A stretch of DNA of 64,000 bases from Acetobacteraceae bacterium (GCA_009693865.1 SHWL01000006.1:1-64000), one strand, 5' to 3'. Counted from the first letter of the stretch, positions 18,843 through 28,529 are shown. The notes: generated by a model from the letters alone, not told the origin. Numbers and translations are program-made.

Positions 18843-19261
18843 CCTGGTCTCCTGTTCGTCACGTCGCTTTCCCCGACCACGGTCTTGTCGATGCCGCGCT
18901 CCGCGAGCACTCGTTCGACCGCTGCTTCGAAATCGACCGACAATTGTTCGGTGGTTGTAAAAACGTAGGGCCGCCCTGCGTCGCCGCCTGAACTGTGCCA
19001 ATGGTCATGCGCCACGTTCGGCCTGCGATAACGTCCGCCCAACGAGGCAACACCATGTGCGTTGTCGAACCCCATCAATCGGCGGCCCTGACGGTCGTGC
19101 AATGTGGACGAATAGCGCAATCCGTGCGGCCGTGCCGGCGTCGGCGTTGTCCTTCCGATCTCAAACTTCAGCCAGAACCCTTCCGAGAGATGATGAACGC
19201 GACCGTCGAATCCCAGCAGGAATTCCAGTGTGTGGTCGGGAGGTAATTGCAGCGCGCTTAA
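18839..19261 (-). CDS. DUF6516-like putative toxin (open frame to 19261; real start is non-ATG and uncertain)
   Basis: Manual extension of ORF track entry: LEFLLGFDGRVHHLSEGFWLKFEIGRTTPTPARPHGLRYSSTLHDRQGRRLMGFDNAHGVASLGGRYRRPNVAHDHWHSSGGDAGRPYVFTTTEQLSVDFEAAVERVLAERG; no ATG upstream; frame closes at TAA 19262-19264. Confidence 0.65.
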   Translation of the reverse strand, partial: LSALQLPPDHTLEFLLGFDGRVHHLSEGFWLKFEIGRTTPTPARPHGLRYSSTLHDRQGRRLMGFDNAHGVASLGGRYRRPNVAHDHWHSSGGDAGRPYVFTTTEQLSVDFEAAVERVLAERGIDKTVVGESDVTNRRPG

Positions 19262-19278
19262 TTACCGGCTCGCGGTCC

Positions 19279-19374
19279 GTCCCTCATCGTCATGGCCCGG
19301 CTGGTCCGGACCACCGGTCGCGGCGCTGTGCGCGTGCGGTGGCCCGGACCAGCCGGGCCATGACGATGAGGGAC
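19279..19374. repeat. REPIN-like inverted repeat, 36/37 bp arm identity
   Basis: GTCCCTCATCGTCATGGCCCGGCTGGTCCGGACCACC (19279-19315) vs reverse complement of 19338-19374, one mismatch. Confidence 0.88.
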
Positions 19375-19510
19375 GATACATCGATCTTTAAGCGCGATGG
19401 TACAGGATGATCCCCCACAAGTGGGTATCGCATCATGATAGCATAGTCGTCCGGGCGACCCAAGCCATTCCTCGAAATGCCGGCCGGCGATGCCTGAGCC
19501 GACCCATCGG

Positions 19511-20593
19511 TCATCCCCCCGCCAATATCGCCGCGCGCAGGGTGTCGAGCGGGACCAGCACGCCCTCGCGCTCCAGATGCCAGAACGTCCAACCGTTGCA
19601 GGAGGGTGCGTTTTGCACCGCGGCGCCGACCTGGTGGATGGAGCCCCTGGTATCGCCAGCCAGGACGGTACCGTCCGCACCGACCACCGCGGTCACTCGC
19701 CTCTGACGGTCGAACAGGTGTGTCCCCGGCGGGACGACCCCCTGCTCAACCAGGTTGCCAAAGGGAATCCGGGGGACGTCGCGTTTCGTGGGCGACATCG
19801 CGATCCCCTCGTCCGAGCCTCGGCGTGTGCGGCGAAGGCGGCCCCAGGCGGCCTCCACATAGGCCGGGTGCCGCTCGATCGCGATGAAATGGCGGCCAAG
19901 ACGTTTGGCGACGACGGCGGTGGTGCCGGTGCCGGAGAAGGGGTCGAGGACGATGTCGTCATGGCCTGTGCTGGTCAGCAGAACGCGGTGCAACAGAGCC
20001 TCGGGCTTTTGGGTCGGGTGGAGTTTCAGGCCGTGCTGGTTGCGCATTCGCTCGGGGCCCGTGCAAAGCGGGATCAGCCAATCGCTGCGCATTTGCACGT
20101 CGTCGTTCAGGGCCTTCATGGCCTGGTAGTTGAATTTGTATCGGGATTCCTTGCTTCGGGCAGCCCAGATCATCGTTTCGTGCGCGTTGGTGAAGCGGCG
20201 GCCGCGGAAATTCGGCATTGGGTTGGACTTCCGCCAGATCACGTCGTTGAGCACCCAGAATCCCAGGTCCTGAAGGATCGCGCCGATCCGGAAAATATTG
20301 TGGTAGGCGCCGATCACCCACAGTGTGCCGTCTTTGCGCAGCAGGCGGCGGCACTCGGTCAGCCAGTCACGGGTAAAACGGTCGTAGGCGCCGAAATCGG
20401 AGAATTTGTCCCAGTCGTCATCGACGCCATCCACGAGGCTGTCATCGGGGCGCCGCAACTCCCCGCGCAATTGCAGGTTGTACGGCGGATCCGCGAAGAC
20501 GCAATCGACCGACCCGGATGGCAGCATCCGCATCACCTCGATGCAGTCACCCAGGAGAATCTGGTCCAAAGGAAGTTCGAGAACGATATCCAA
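19511..20593 (-). CDS. ccrM: Cell-cycle regulated DNA adenine methyltransferase CcrM (GANTC)
   Basis: ILLGDCIEVMRMLPSGSVDCVFADPPYNLQLRGELRRPDDSLVDGVDDDWDKF...HPTQKPEALLHRVLLTSTGHDDIVLDPFSGTGTTAVVAKRLGRHFIAIE, plus CcrM C-terminal extension. Confidence 0.95.
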   Translation of the reverse strand: MDIVLELPLDQILLGDCIEVMRMLPSGSVDCVFADPPYNLQLRGELRRPDDSLVDGVDDDWDKFSDFGAYDRFTRDWLTECRRLLRKDGTLWVIGAYHNIFRIGAILQDLGFWVLNDVIWRKSNPMPNFRGRRFTNAHETMIWAARSKESRYKFNYQAMKALNDDVQMRSDWLIPLCTGPERMRNQHGLKLHPTQKPEALLHRVLLTSTGHDDIVLDPFSGTGTTAVVAKRLGRHFIAIERHPAYVEAAWGRLRRTRRGSDEGIAMSPTKRDVPRIPFGNLVEQGVVPPGTHLFDRQRRVTAVVGADGTVLAGDTRGSIHQVGAAVQNAPSCNGWTFWHLEREGVLVPLDTLRAAILAGG

Positions 20594-20677
20594 GCTGGTT
20601 CCAGACCGGGTTGCGCCATGCCACTGGGCTTTGTGCCACCGCCTTATCGTGACGGAGGGGCCGAAGCCACGTCAATC

Positions 20678-21328
20678 TCAGATCGACAGGCGCGCCACGG
20701 GTCCGAATCCGGCGCGGTGATGCGGGGTCACGCCCAACGACATCAGCGCCGCGCGATGTGCCGCCGTGGCGTATCCGGCGTTCCGATCCCAGCCGTAGCC
20801 GGGATACCGGGTGGCCAGACGCGCCATCGCCCGGTCCCGGATGACCTTGGCGACGATGGAGGCGGCGGCGATCGACAGGCTTTTCCCGTCCCCACCTATC
20901 ACGCAACGCACAGGGCACGGCAGCGCCGGTGGCCTGTTGCCATCCACCAATGCGAGGTCCGGCAATTCGCTCAGGCGCAGTACGGCGCGGCGCATGGCCA
21001 GAAGGGAAGCGCCCAGGATGTTGAGGGTGCCGATTTCGGTGACGGAGGCGGCGGCGATCCCGACGTCCGCCAGGCCGGAACATCGAATCGCATCGAAGGC
21101 CCGCTGCCGCTGGCTGGCACTGAGTTTTTTGGAGTCGTCCAGTAACGCGGCAAGGCCGGGAGGCACGCCGAATGGGAACACCACCGCGGCGGCGACGACC
21201 GGGCCGGAGAGCGGGCCTCGGCCGGCCTCATCGACTCCGGCGACCCGGCCCCCGGCGGCTTGCTCCAGTGCGAAATCGGGCGCGGTGTCCCTTCGTCGTG
21301 GTCCACGTGCCGGGGTCGGGCCTTCCAC
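20678..21328 (-). CDS. rnhB: Ribonuclease HII
   Basis: [24 protein letters not shown]...[19 protein letters not shown]...[67 protein letters not shown]. Confidence 0.96.
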   Translation of the reverse strand: MEGPTPARGPRRRDTAPDFALEQAAGGRVAGVDEAGRGPLSGPVVAAAVVFPFGVPPGLAALLDDSKKLSASQRQRAFDAIRCSGLADVGIAAASVTEIGTLNILGASLLAMRRAVLRLSELPDLALVDGNRPPALPCPVRCVIGGDGKSLSIAAASIVAKVIRDRAMARLATRYPGYGWDRNAGYATAAHRAALMSLGVTPHHRAGFGPVARLSI

Positions 21329-21330
21329 CG

Positions 21331-22473
21331 TTACGCGGGAACGAACACGCCCTCATCCTGCAGGACCGGCGGCGCGGTGATGATTTCCGGCGGCTGGGTG
21401 AACAGTTTGTCGCGTTGCAAAACCGGCATGACCCTGTCGGCGAACAGCCGCATGTTCAGTTCGGCCTCGTGATGCGGCAGGCCACCGTAGCCGAACTCGC
21501 ACACCAGGTGATCCAGACCGGTGTAGGCGCGCAACATCTTGATTTGATCCAGGCATTCGTCCGGCGTGCCAACGATCTGAATCTTCACGTAGGTGTCGGT
21601 CATTTTGTTACGGTGAGTCTGATCGGACATCTTGGCATAGGTGCGGCCAATCCTGCCGTACGCCTCATATCCCTTCACCGACGCAAGACCGCCATCGGAG
21701 AATCGGTAGTGGCTATCGACGGAATCCCATTTCCTCCCCAACCACTCCACGGCGCGGTCCGTCGCCTCAGCATGGGTTTCGGCACAGGAGATGTTGGTCA
21801 GAATGATCGGCGGACGCGGTGCGTGGCCGGCTTCGATCGCCATCTGGTGAAAGTCGTAAACCTCATGCGCGGCCTTCGACCATTCGTTGTGCATCACGAT
21901 TAACAAGCCAAGGCCGGAACTGGCCAGCAGCTTCGCCGACTCCGGACTGTTGGCCGAGCCGTAGAAGCGCAGTTCCGGATGCGAAACGGGGCCCGGGCGG
22001 ATCGAGGTGCGGGGAATGTCGAAGAACTCGCCCTTGTACTCGAAGCTTTCTTGCGTCAGGCCTAGGCGGATGATGTCGAGGCCTTCTTTGAAACGAGGGC
22101 GGGCCTCCTCCATGGGGATCCGGAACCCCTCGTATTCCACACGCGCGGCGCCGCGGCCGAAGCCGAACAGGCAACGCCCGCCCGAGATCACGTCCAGCAA
22201 CGCGATCTGCTCGGCAATGCGGATCGGGTCGTGCCAGGGGATCACGATCACCGAGGTGCCGAGATGAATGCGATGCGTGCGGCCCGCGAAGTAGGACAGC
22301 AACTGCAACGGCGATGGCGACATCGCGTAGCCGGTGAAGTGATGCTCCAGCGCGAACAGCGAGTCGAAACCGAGCGGTTCGGCGAGGTCGCCAAGCTGCA
22401 TGTGTTCGTTCAGAACAGCGGCGTCCGGGCGGCCCGCCTGGCTGAGCATATTAAGCGCAACGCCGACTCTCAT
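21331..22473 (-). CDS. LLM-class flavin-dependent oxidoreductase (luciferase-like)
   Basis: [12 protein letters not shown]...[80 protein letters not shown]. Confidence 0.93.
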   Translation of the reverse strand: MRVGVALNMLSQAGRPDAAVLNEHMQLGDLAEPLGFDSLFALEHHFTGYAMSPSPLQLLSYFAGRTHRIHLGTSVIVIPWHDPIRIAEQIALLDVISGGRCLFGFGRGAARVEYEGFRIPMEEARPRFKEGLDIIRLGLTQESFEYKGEFFDIPRTSIRPGPVSHPELRFYGSANSPESAKLLASSGLGLLIVMHNEWSKAAHEVYDFHQMAIEAGHAPRPPIILTNISCAETHAEATDRAVEWLGRKWDSVDSHYRFSDGGLASVKGYEAYGRIGRTYAKMSDQTHRNKMTDTYVKIQIVGTPDECLDQIKMLRAYTGLDHLVCEFGYGGLPHHEAELNMRLFADRVMPVLQRDKLFTQPPEIITAPPVLQDEGVFVPA

Positions 22474-22536
22474 GTCCGTGATCCTCCAAGGGTAGGCGAT
22501 GCTACCGGTTGGTAGGCACTTGGTCAAACACGGCGG

Positions 22537-22947
22537 TCACGCTTCGATCTGTCCTTTTGGTCCAAGCAGCGCGAACATCGCCCCCTGCGGGTCGGCGACG
22601 ACCGAAAACCGGCCGACCTCGGGGATGTCCATGGGCGGGCGATGAATCGTGCCGCCGGCTTTCGCGACCTGGTCCGTGTACCGGTCGACATCTTCGACGC
22701 CGATGTATCCCATCCATCCCGGCCGCGCGCCCGCGTCGCACGCTTCTTTCGGCAACGTCATCATTCCCCCGATGCCCGCCCCATCGGCGGTCAGGATGGT
22801 GTAGGACATACCCGGCATGCCGGAGTCGTGCGCGTCCCAGCCGACGACGTTTTTATAAAACGTTTCGGCAGCGGCCATGTCGGTCGTCATCAGCTCATAC
22901 CAAACGAACGTTCCATGGAATGATGGCATTTTCGCTTCTCCTGTCAT
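22537..22947 (-). CDS. VOC-family (glyoxalase-like) protein
   Basis: MPSFHGTFVWYELMTTDMAAAETFYKNVVGWDAHDSGMPGMSYTILTADGAGIGGMMTLPKEA...GARPGWMGYIGVEDVDRYTDQVAKAGGTIHRPPMDIPEVGRFSVVADPQGAMFALL. Confidence 0.92.
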   Translation of the reverse strand: MTGEAKMPSFHGTFVWYELMTTDMAAAETFYKNVVGWDAHDSGMPGMSYTILTADGAGIGGMMTLPKEACDAGARPGWMGYIGVEDVDRYTDQVAKAGGTIHRPPMDIPEVGRFSVVADPQGAMFALLGPKGQIEA

Positions 22948-23942
22948 GATACGGCGCCGGTCGTGACGAGCTTCGTAAGTTGGTCGGCGCACTGACCCCA
23001 GCCCTGATAGAACCCCATATTCTCATGCGTTTCGCGATCCACCTCCGTCCAATGCCTTACCTGGGCTGTATATTTCGTCCTACCGCCCAGATCCTCGAAC
23101 GTCAGAATCACGGTCATGAACGCCTTTTCCGATGGCTCCCGCGCGGCTGAGAATGCGTCTGTGAAGACGAGCCGCTGGTTCGGAACGACTTCCAGATGAA
23201 CGCCGCGGCATGGCATTTCAGCGCCGTCGGGGCCGCGCATGGCGACCAGGCTGGCGCCACCCGGCCGAACGTCCAGTTCCACGACCGGAGCGGTAAACGG
23301 CAATGGCGCGAACCACTGCTTCAACATCAAGGGATCGGCCCAGGCACGGAAGAGTTTTTCCGGAGGCGCATCGATGACACGTGTCAGGACAAGGTCGCGG
23401 ATGGGTGCAGTATGGTTGCTAATGGCGATGGATCCTTTCGTCAAAGGCCGGGTGTTTTGCACTTGCTCCTGAGCGCGCCGGAGCGACGCGATGTCGAGCT
23501 TTCCCATTTGAAGCAACGCCGCCATCACGCGGTTTGTGCTCTCGGGCGAGCCGCCGCCCATGATCTGTCCGAGCATGGCCGGAACGATCTGCCAGGACAG
23601 ACCGAACTGGTCCTTGAGCCATCCGCATCGGCCGGGGGTACCGCCGCGCGAAAGATTATCCCAGTACCAGTCAATCTCCTGCTGAGTCTCGCAGTCCACC
23701 TTCAACGAAATCGCCTCAGAGAATTTGAACATGGGGCCGCCGTTCAACCCCATCATGGGCCGACCGTCGAGTTCGAACGTCACGACCATGACATCGCCCA
23801 CCGCGCGGCCGGACGCCTTTGCCGCTGCCTCGCCGTACCGTGACACAGAGCCGATCCGGGAATTCGGGAACACGGTTAAATAGAAATTCGCGGCTTCCTC
23901 CGCCTGGCCGTCAAACCAGAGGCATGGGGTGATCCTGGTCAT
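22944..23942 (-). CDS. Fusion protein: PhnB/VOC domain + SRPBCC (AHSA1-like) domain
   Basis: MTRITPCLWFDGQAEEAANFYLTVFPNSRIGSVSRYGEAA... followed in frame by IRDLVLTRVIDAPPEKLFRAWADPLMLKQWFAPLPFTAPVVELDVRPGGAS...HWTEVDRETHENMGFYQGWGQCADQL. Confidence 0.9.
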   Translation of the reverse strand: MTRITPCLWFDGQAEEAANFYLTVFPNSRIGSVSRYGEAAAKASGRAVGDVMVVTFELDGRPMMGLNGGPMFKFSEAISLKVDCETQQEIDWYWDNLSRGGTPGRCGWLKDQFGLSWQIVPAMLGQIMGGGSPESTNRVMAALLQMGKLDIASLRRAQEQVQNTRPLTKGSIAISNHTAPIRDLVLTRVIDAPPEKLFRAWADPLMLKQWFAPLPFTAPVVELDVRPGGASLVAMRGPDGAEMPCRGVHLEVVPNQRLVFTDAFSAAREPSEKAFMTVILTFEDLGGRTKYTAQVRHWTEVDRETHENMGFYQGWGQCADQLTKLVTTGAVS

Positions 23943-24253
23943 TGCGATGTCTTCTTCGACGGATCGCGAAGCAGGGCGATCAGATAGCGCCGCAAATGGG
24001 CCAGACTCTCGACCACGACCGAGGGGTTTTATTTCGCCTTGGCGAAGATGAACGCGCCTTGGAGAACGGATTGCATGAAATAGCCGAGGCTTTCGGCGCT
24101 CCAGGAAGCATCGGGGGCGTAACGTTGTTTCGCGTCCGCGATATCGCGGGTCAGATCGGCGACATGGGCGGACATGCCTTCCTCGCACGCGTCGCGCAGG
24201 CCGGGATGGGTGGTGTGAATCTCCTGCACCTTTCGCGGGCTGCGCGGAATCAC
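23939..24253 (-). pseudogene. TetR-family regulator remnant (lost HTH domain, in-frame TAA)
   Basis: RDACEEGMSAHVADLTRDIADAKQRYAPDASWSAESLGYFMQSVLQGAFIFAKAK*NPSVVVESLAHLRRYLIALLRDPSKKTSQ*; same frame continues after TAA and terminates at TGA overlapping next gene's ATG. Confidence 0.78.
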
Positions 24254-24376
24254 GGTTCGATGGCGACCTCAGTTAACACAAAGGGAGACCTCCGATCTGA
24301 TCAACCAACGCGCGAAGTGTCCACCGCTCGTGCGAACAGGCTGCAATACTCATTATGGCGCTGACGCTTGCTTTTT

Positions 24377-24490
24377 CGTCATCCTCCGGCGCGACCGGAG
24401 GATCGGTAGCGGCACATATCCGCGTATAATAGCGCCGGAAAGCAAGGCGTGGTGCCGCTCCGGATCCTCCGGTCGCGCCGGAGGATGACG
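24377..24490. repeat. Perfect 28-bp inverted repeat (REPIN-like)
   Basis: CGTCATCCTCCGGCGCGACCGGAGGATC (24377-24404) and its exact reverse complement (24463-24490); inner arms also near-complementary. Confidence 0.9.
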
Positions 24491-24653
24491 ATTTGGGAAA
24501 GGTCAGCAGCCATAATGAGAATTGCTGGCGAACAGGTTTCGTTGATCGTCGATGATCGTTGGATCGGAAGGACTTTTCGCAGCGGACGTTTTTGCGAGGA
24601 GACTGAATCTCGTGGCTCTGGGACCCTTCAGCCAGCCTTCGGTCCAATCTCCC

Positions 24654-25457
24654 TCAAATCCCCAACCGCCTCCTCACCCCCTCGGCAACCGCCGCCGCCC
24701 GAGCCTCCTCGCTCTCCCCCAACACCTCCAACACCATGCCAGCCAACGCCGGCATCCGTACCGCCGCCTGCCCCAGCAGCACCCAATCATCCTCCCCCGC
24801 GATCCCCGCCAGCGCCCAAATCACGTCCGCCGACGGGGCCGTTCGCAGTAACCGCCGCAGCATCTCACTCCCCTCCCGCCGGCCCAGTCGACCGAGCGCC
24901 AGCGCGGCGGAATGGGTCACGCTCCCGTGCAGGTCAGACAGCAGATCGATCAACGCCGCGACCGTCTCCGCCCCACCCCGGGCGCATCGGCACGCCGCCT
25001 CCCGCACTCCCGGATCGTCATCCCGCAGGAAGCCCGCGACCTGGTTCGGCGGCAGCCGGCACCCCATCCCCGACGCAACCTCCAGCGCGCGCCGCACCCC
25101 CGGGCCGCGCACCGATCCCGAGGCGATCAGCCGCGTCACCGCATCCCGCGCCGCGCCACCGCCAAGCGAGGCCAAACCGCCGATCGCCGCCATTTGCTCG
25201 GTGACCTCGCGGTCCAGACCGAATCCGGAAAAGCGGCGGCACAACGCCTCCAACGCCGGAATTGCGTCCTGCAAAGCGCGCCTCGCCGTTTCCGCAACCA
25301 ACCCGGGCGCCTCGGCCTGCCGCGCCCGCGGCAGAACGGCGATCAGTTCGGAGTCGGACAGACGCGCGGGATCGAGCGGCGCCCAACCGGTCTCCTCCGG
25401 TTCAGGCGCCGGGGCGCCCGCTCCGGAAAACAGGTCAAGTTGAAGCCCCGTGGCCAT
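24654..25457 (-). CDS. HEAT-repeat domain protein
   Basis: Repeated helical units: AIPALEALCRRFSG..., GAARDAVTRLIASG, DDDPGVREAACRCARGGAETVAALIDLLSDLHGSVTHSAALALGRLGRREGSEMLRRLLRTAPSADVIWALAGI. Confidence 0.75.
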   Translation of the reverse strand: MATGLQLDLFSGAGAPAPEPEETGWAPLDPARLSDSELIAVLPRARQAEAPGLVAETARRALQDAIPALEALCRRFSGFGLDREVTEQMAAIGGLASLGGGAARDAVTRLIASGSVRGPGVRRALEVASGMGCRLPPNQVAGFLRDDDPGVREAACRCARGGAETVAALIDLLSDLHGSVTHSAALALGRLGRREGSEMLRRLLRTAPSADVIWALAGIAGEDDWVLLGQAAVRMPALAGMVLEVLGESEEARAAAVAEGVRRRLGI

Positions 25458-25512
25458 ACCCCCGACTTCATGCCAGAATCCTCCCGCAAGCAAGCGTCCG
25501 AGGCGAGGATCC

Positions 25513-26574
25513 ATGAGCGTCATCATCCCCGGCGGTATCGATTGCGACCTGCACCCCGCCGTGCCAAGCCTGAAAGCGCTGTATCCCTATCTGTCCGATC
25601 ATTGGCGCGACATCGCCATCCAGCGCGGCATGGGCGAGTTGGACTCGATCTCCTACCCCGTTAACGCGCCGCTCTCCGCGCGGCCCGACTGGCGGATCGA
25701 GGGGCAAAAGCCCGGCTCCGATCTTGACCTGTTGCGCAAGCACGCATTGGATCCATTTCGCACCAGCATCGCCATCGCCAACTGTCTCTACGGCGTCCAA
25801 TTACTGTTCAGTGAGGACCTGGGCGCCGGATTCGCCAAAGCGCTGAACGACTGGATGGCAGCCGAATGGCTGGACAAAGAACCGCGGCTGCGCGCCAGCA
25901 TCGTGGTACCCGCGCAAAACCCTGAAATGGCAGTCGACGAGATCAACCGCGTCGCCGGCGACAAGCGTTTCGTCCAGGTTCTGATGCTCGTCATGGGCGA
26001 CATGCCCCTGGGCAAGCGGCATTACTGGCCGATCTACGCGGCGGCGGAAAAACACGGGCTGCCAATTGGAATTCATGCCGGGAGTTCGTACCGCCATCCC
26101 GTGACCTCGATTGGCTGGCCCACCTATTACACGGAAGATTACGCGGCCCAGGCGCCGGCATTTCAACAGGCGCTGTCGAGTTTAATTTGCGAGGGGGTGT
26201 TCACGAAATTTCCGTCGCTGATGGTGGTGTTGCTGGAGTCGGGATTCACCTGGCTGCCCGCGCATCTCTGGCGCCTGACGAAATTCTGGCGCGGTCTGCG
26301 AATGGAAGTGCCGTGGGTGGACCGCGCGCCGGCCGAGGTCGTGAAGTCCAATGTCCGGCTAACGATCCAGCCCTGCGACGGACCGCCAACCGAGGAAATG
26401 TTCCAGAAACTGATGGAACACATGGACAGCGACGAGTTATTGCTGTTCTCGACCGACTATCCGCACTGGCAGTTCGATGGGGAGGATGTGTTGCCTTCCG
26501 GACTGTCGCCCGCGCTGGTGCAGAAGATAATGATCGACAACCCGCGTGCGACGTATCCTCGGCTGAGGGCGTGA
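25513..26574 (+). CDS. Amidohydrolase family protein (metal-dependent hydrolase)
   Basis: IDCDLHPAVPSLKALYPYLSDHWRDI...KRFVQVLMLVMGDMPLGKRHYWPIYAAAEKHGLPIGIHAG...FTWLPAHLWRLTKFWRGLR...LLLFSTDYPHWQFDGED. Confidence 0.9.
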   Translation: MSVIIPGGIDCDLHPAVPSLKALYPYLSDHWRDIAIQRGMGELDSISYPVNAPLSARPDWRIEGQKPGSDLDLLRKHALDPFRTSIAIANCLYGVQLLFSEDLGAGFAKALNDWMAAEWLDKEPRLRASIVVPAQNPEMAVDEINRVAGDKRFVQVLMLVMGDMPLGKRHYWPIYAAAEKHGLPIGIHAGSSYRHPVTSIGWPTYYTEDYAAQAPAFQQALSSLICEGVFTKFPSLMVVLLESGFTWLPAHLWRLTKFWRGLRMEVPWVDRAPAEVVKSNVRLTIQPCDGPPTEEMFQKLMEHMDSDELLLFSTDYPHWQFDGEDVLPSGLSPALVQKIMIDNPRATYPRLRA

Positions 26575-26649
26575 CACTCAGGCACCGATCGAACAAATCG
26601 GCGTGAGAGCCCAACCGCGCGACATGCGGGACCACGCTGTCAGGTCTGG

Positions 26650-26994
26650 TGCAGATCGGCAGAAAATCTGGCCGCGCCTGGCGCTTTGTTCCGGTGTCTG
26701 GTGGACGGGCCACTGTCCGGCGCGGTCCCGGCGATCGTCGCGGGCCCAGGGGACAGCGAAAACGCCATCGCTCGCCCGGTGCTGGAGGCGCTTCCTGGCG
26801 CGATCGACCGGATCGGACGATTCAGCCTGCCAGAGATCGCGGCGTTCCTGTCGCGCACGGCGCTGTTTGTTAGCAACGATTCGGGGTTGATGCACACGGC
26901 CGCGGCATTCTCGCGCCCCGGCACGGATATGCTGAGCATCGGCGTGGAGGACGTGGTCGAGGCAACCGTGACGATTTGGTCGTTCGTCCGATAG
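26650..26994 (+). pseudogene. Heptosyltransferase (GT9)-like gene remnant, frameshifted and truncated
   Basis: ADRQKIWP in one frame then (frameshift ~26675) ALFRCLVDGPLSGAVPAIVAGPGDSENAIARPVLEALPGAIDRIGRFSLPEIAAFLSRTALFVSNDSGLMHTAAAF in another; conserved core lost afterwards. Confidence 0.65.
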
Positions 26995-27413
26995 ACGTCG
27001 CCGGTCGCGACATGTCCCATACATTGCCAGGCGGTTCCCGCGCGAAGCCTGGTTGGAAACCCGGTGCCAAGAGCCACGGAATGTTCCGCTGTCAGCGTCC
27101 AACGGTCGTGACACCCCGGGTCCACGGTAAATGCGGCGGGTTCCGTTTTCAGGAAGCTCACATCGAGTGCGCAGGCACTCACCGCGACGGACAGAAATGC
27201 GCGGCAGATGAGCGAACAAGCCACACGCCATCCGGCAACTGTGCGCCAGGGTGGCAGGATATTTCCGAAACAACGAGCGTCCGATTTCCCATGACGTTTC
27301 ATGGTCAAGGTTATCCTCGATCCATTTGTTCATATATCGAGGCGTTCCGGCATTGTCAGTCCCGCACCGGCTCGCCCGCGGAGCCGGTCATGTGCGCGGC
27401 GCGATGGCCAGCT

Positions 27414-27638
27414 TCAATCGGACGATGCCACGCTCGCGGGATTTCGCGGTCGCATATCCCTCCGGGCGTCCTCGTGAGGCGATGCGCCCTTCGCATTGGC
27501 CTGGCCGGTCCGGACCGCCCGATCCCAGACTTCCCCCACGACGGGATCGAGGGCGGGTGACCACGGGTCGTTGAAGAATGGTCCCCAGTGATGGCCGGGA
27601 TGCAGACGTGCCAAGGACGATTCCGGCTTATCGCTCAT
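27414..27638 (-). CDS. Small hypothetical protein, overlapping (ATGA) the GNAT-like gene
   Basis: MSDKPESSLARLHPGHHWGPFFNDPWSPALDPVVGEVWDRAVRTGQANAKGASPHEDARRDMRPRNPASVASSD; 4-bp overlap with upstream stop. Confidence 0.45.
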   Translation of the reverse strand: MSDKPESSLARLHPGHHWGPFFNDPWSPALDPVVGEVWDRAVRTGQANAKGASPHEDARRDMRPRNPASVASSD

Positions 27639-28384
27639 GCTTTATCCTGATCGATGTAGTGGTCCATCACACTCTGGGCCGTAGTGTCCGAGAGATCGAG
27701 TTCGCCCGACCAATTGGACCCGATCTCAAGGAACAATGCCCGTCCCAGGGGCACACGTTCCGGCTTTCCGTCCGGCCCGAATAATTCCGCGCTGCCGACA
27801 GCATCGGTCAGCGACGCCAGGCCCCGCGCGCTTTCTGGCGACGGGCTTTGGATCATTCGGAGGATTTCAAGGTATCGCTGCTCGCCCAGATCGGGAAGTG
27901 CCATCGCGAGACGATGGATCAATTCAACCTTCAACCGGGTCCAGGACCCGCGATCCGGCACGAAGCCAACCCGCAACCACGCGTACCGCCCTATATGTTC
28001 CGAGTCGAGACGAAGGGTGGCGATGCCTAACAACCTGGCGAGTCGCACCAGATCGCCCATGAATCGCCGGCCATGACCCTGGCTCCGGCGCGCTTCCGAA
28101 ATGAACATCCGGTCCGCGTTGATCGCCGGTCCGGACAGGTCGAGCGTGCGGGCATGAAACCAGAAATCTCCGTCGCCGAACGAGCCTTCGACCCGGATGA
28201 AAAAGCGTTCGGCTTCGCCATCGAATTGTGTGACGGTCATCCGTTTCTCATCAGGCCAACTCTGGGACAGAGCGTCGCCGACATCCTCTGGAGTCAGGCC
28301 GAATTGAGTCAGGAACCGGTCCCGCCACCACTGCCTGGCGCGGGGATCGACCGGTACGTCGAAGTGAATCCGGTTGCTATCCAT
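27635..28384 (-). CDS. GNAT-like N-acetyltransferase-fold protein
   Basis: MDSNRIHFDVPVDPRARQWWRDRFLTQFG...FISEARRSQGHGRRFMGDLVRLARLLGIATLRLDSEHIGRYAWLRVGFVP (R-x-x-G-x-G-like acetyl-CoA motif). Confidence 0.65.
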   Translation of the reverse strand: MDSNRIHFDVPVDPRARQWWRDRFLTQFGLTPEDVGDALSQSWPDEKRMTVTQFDGEAERFFIRVEGSFGDGDFWFHARTLDLSGPAINADRMFISEARRSQGHGRRFMGDLVRLARLLGIATLRLDSEHIGRYAWLRVGFVPDRGSWTRLKVELIHRLAMALPDLGEQRYLEILRMIQSPSPESARGLASLTDAVGSAELFGPDGKPERVPLGRALFLEIGSNWSGELDLSDTTAQSVMDHYIDQDKA

Positions 28385-28529
28385 GAAAATTCGGTCGTCG
28401 GCGCCCGCACTCACCTTTTGGCCTCCGTTGGCGGCTGCGCTCGGTATAACGCGAACTCTTTCACGCCGCTGGCATTTTTGTTCAAACACAAGCAGACTGG
28501 GCCCAACCGAGGCCCCCGGAGCCAGTCCC

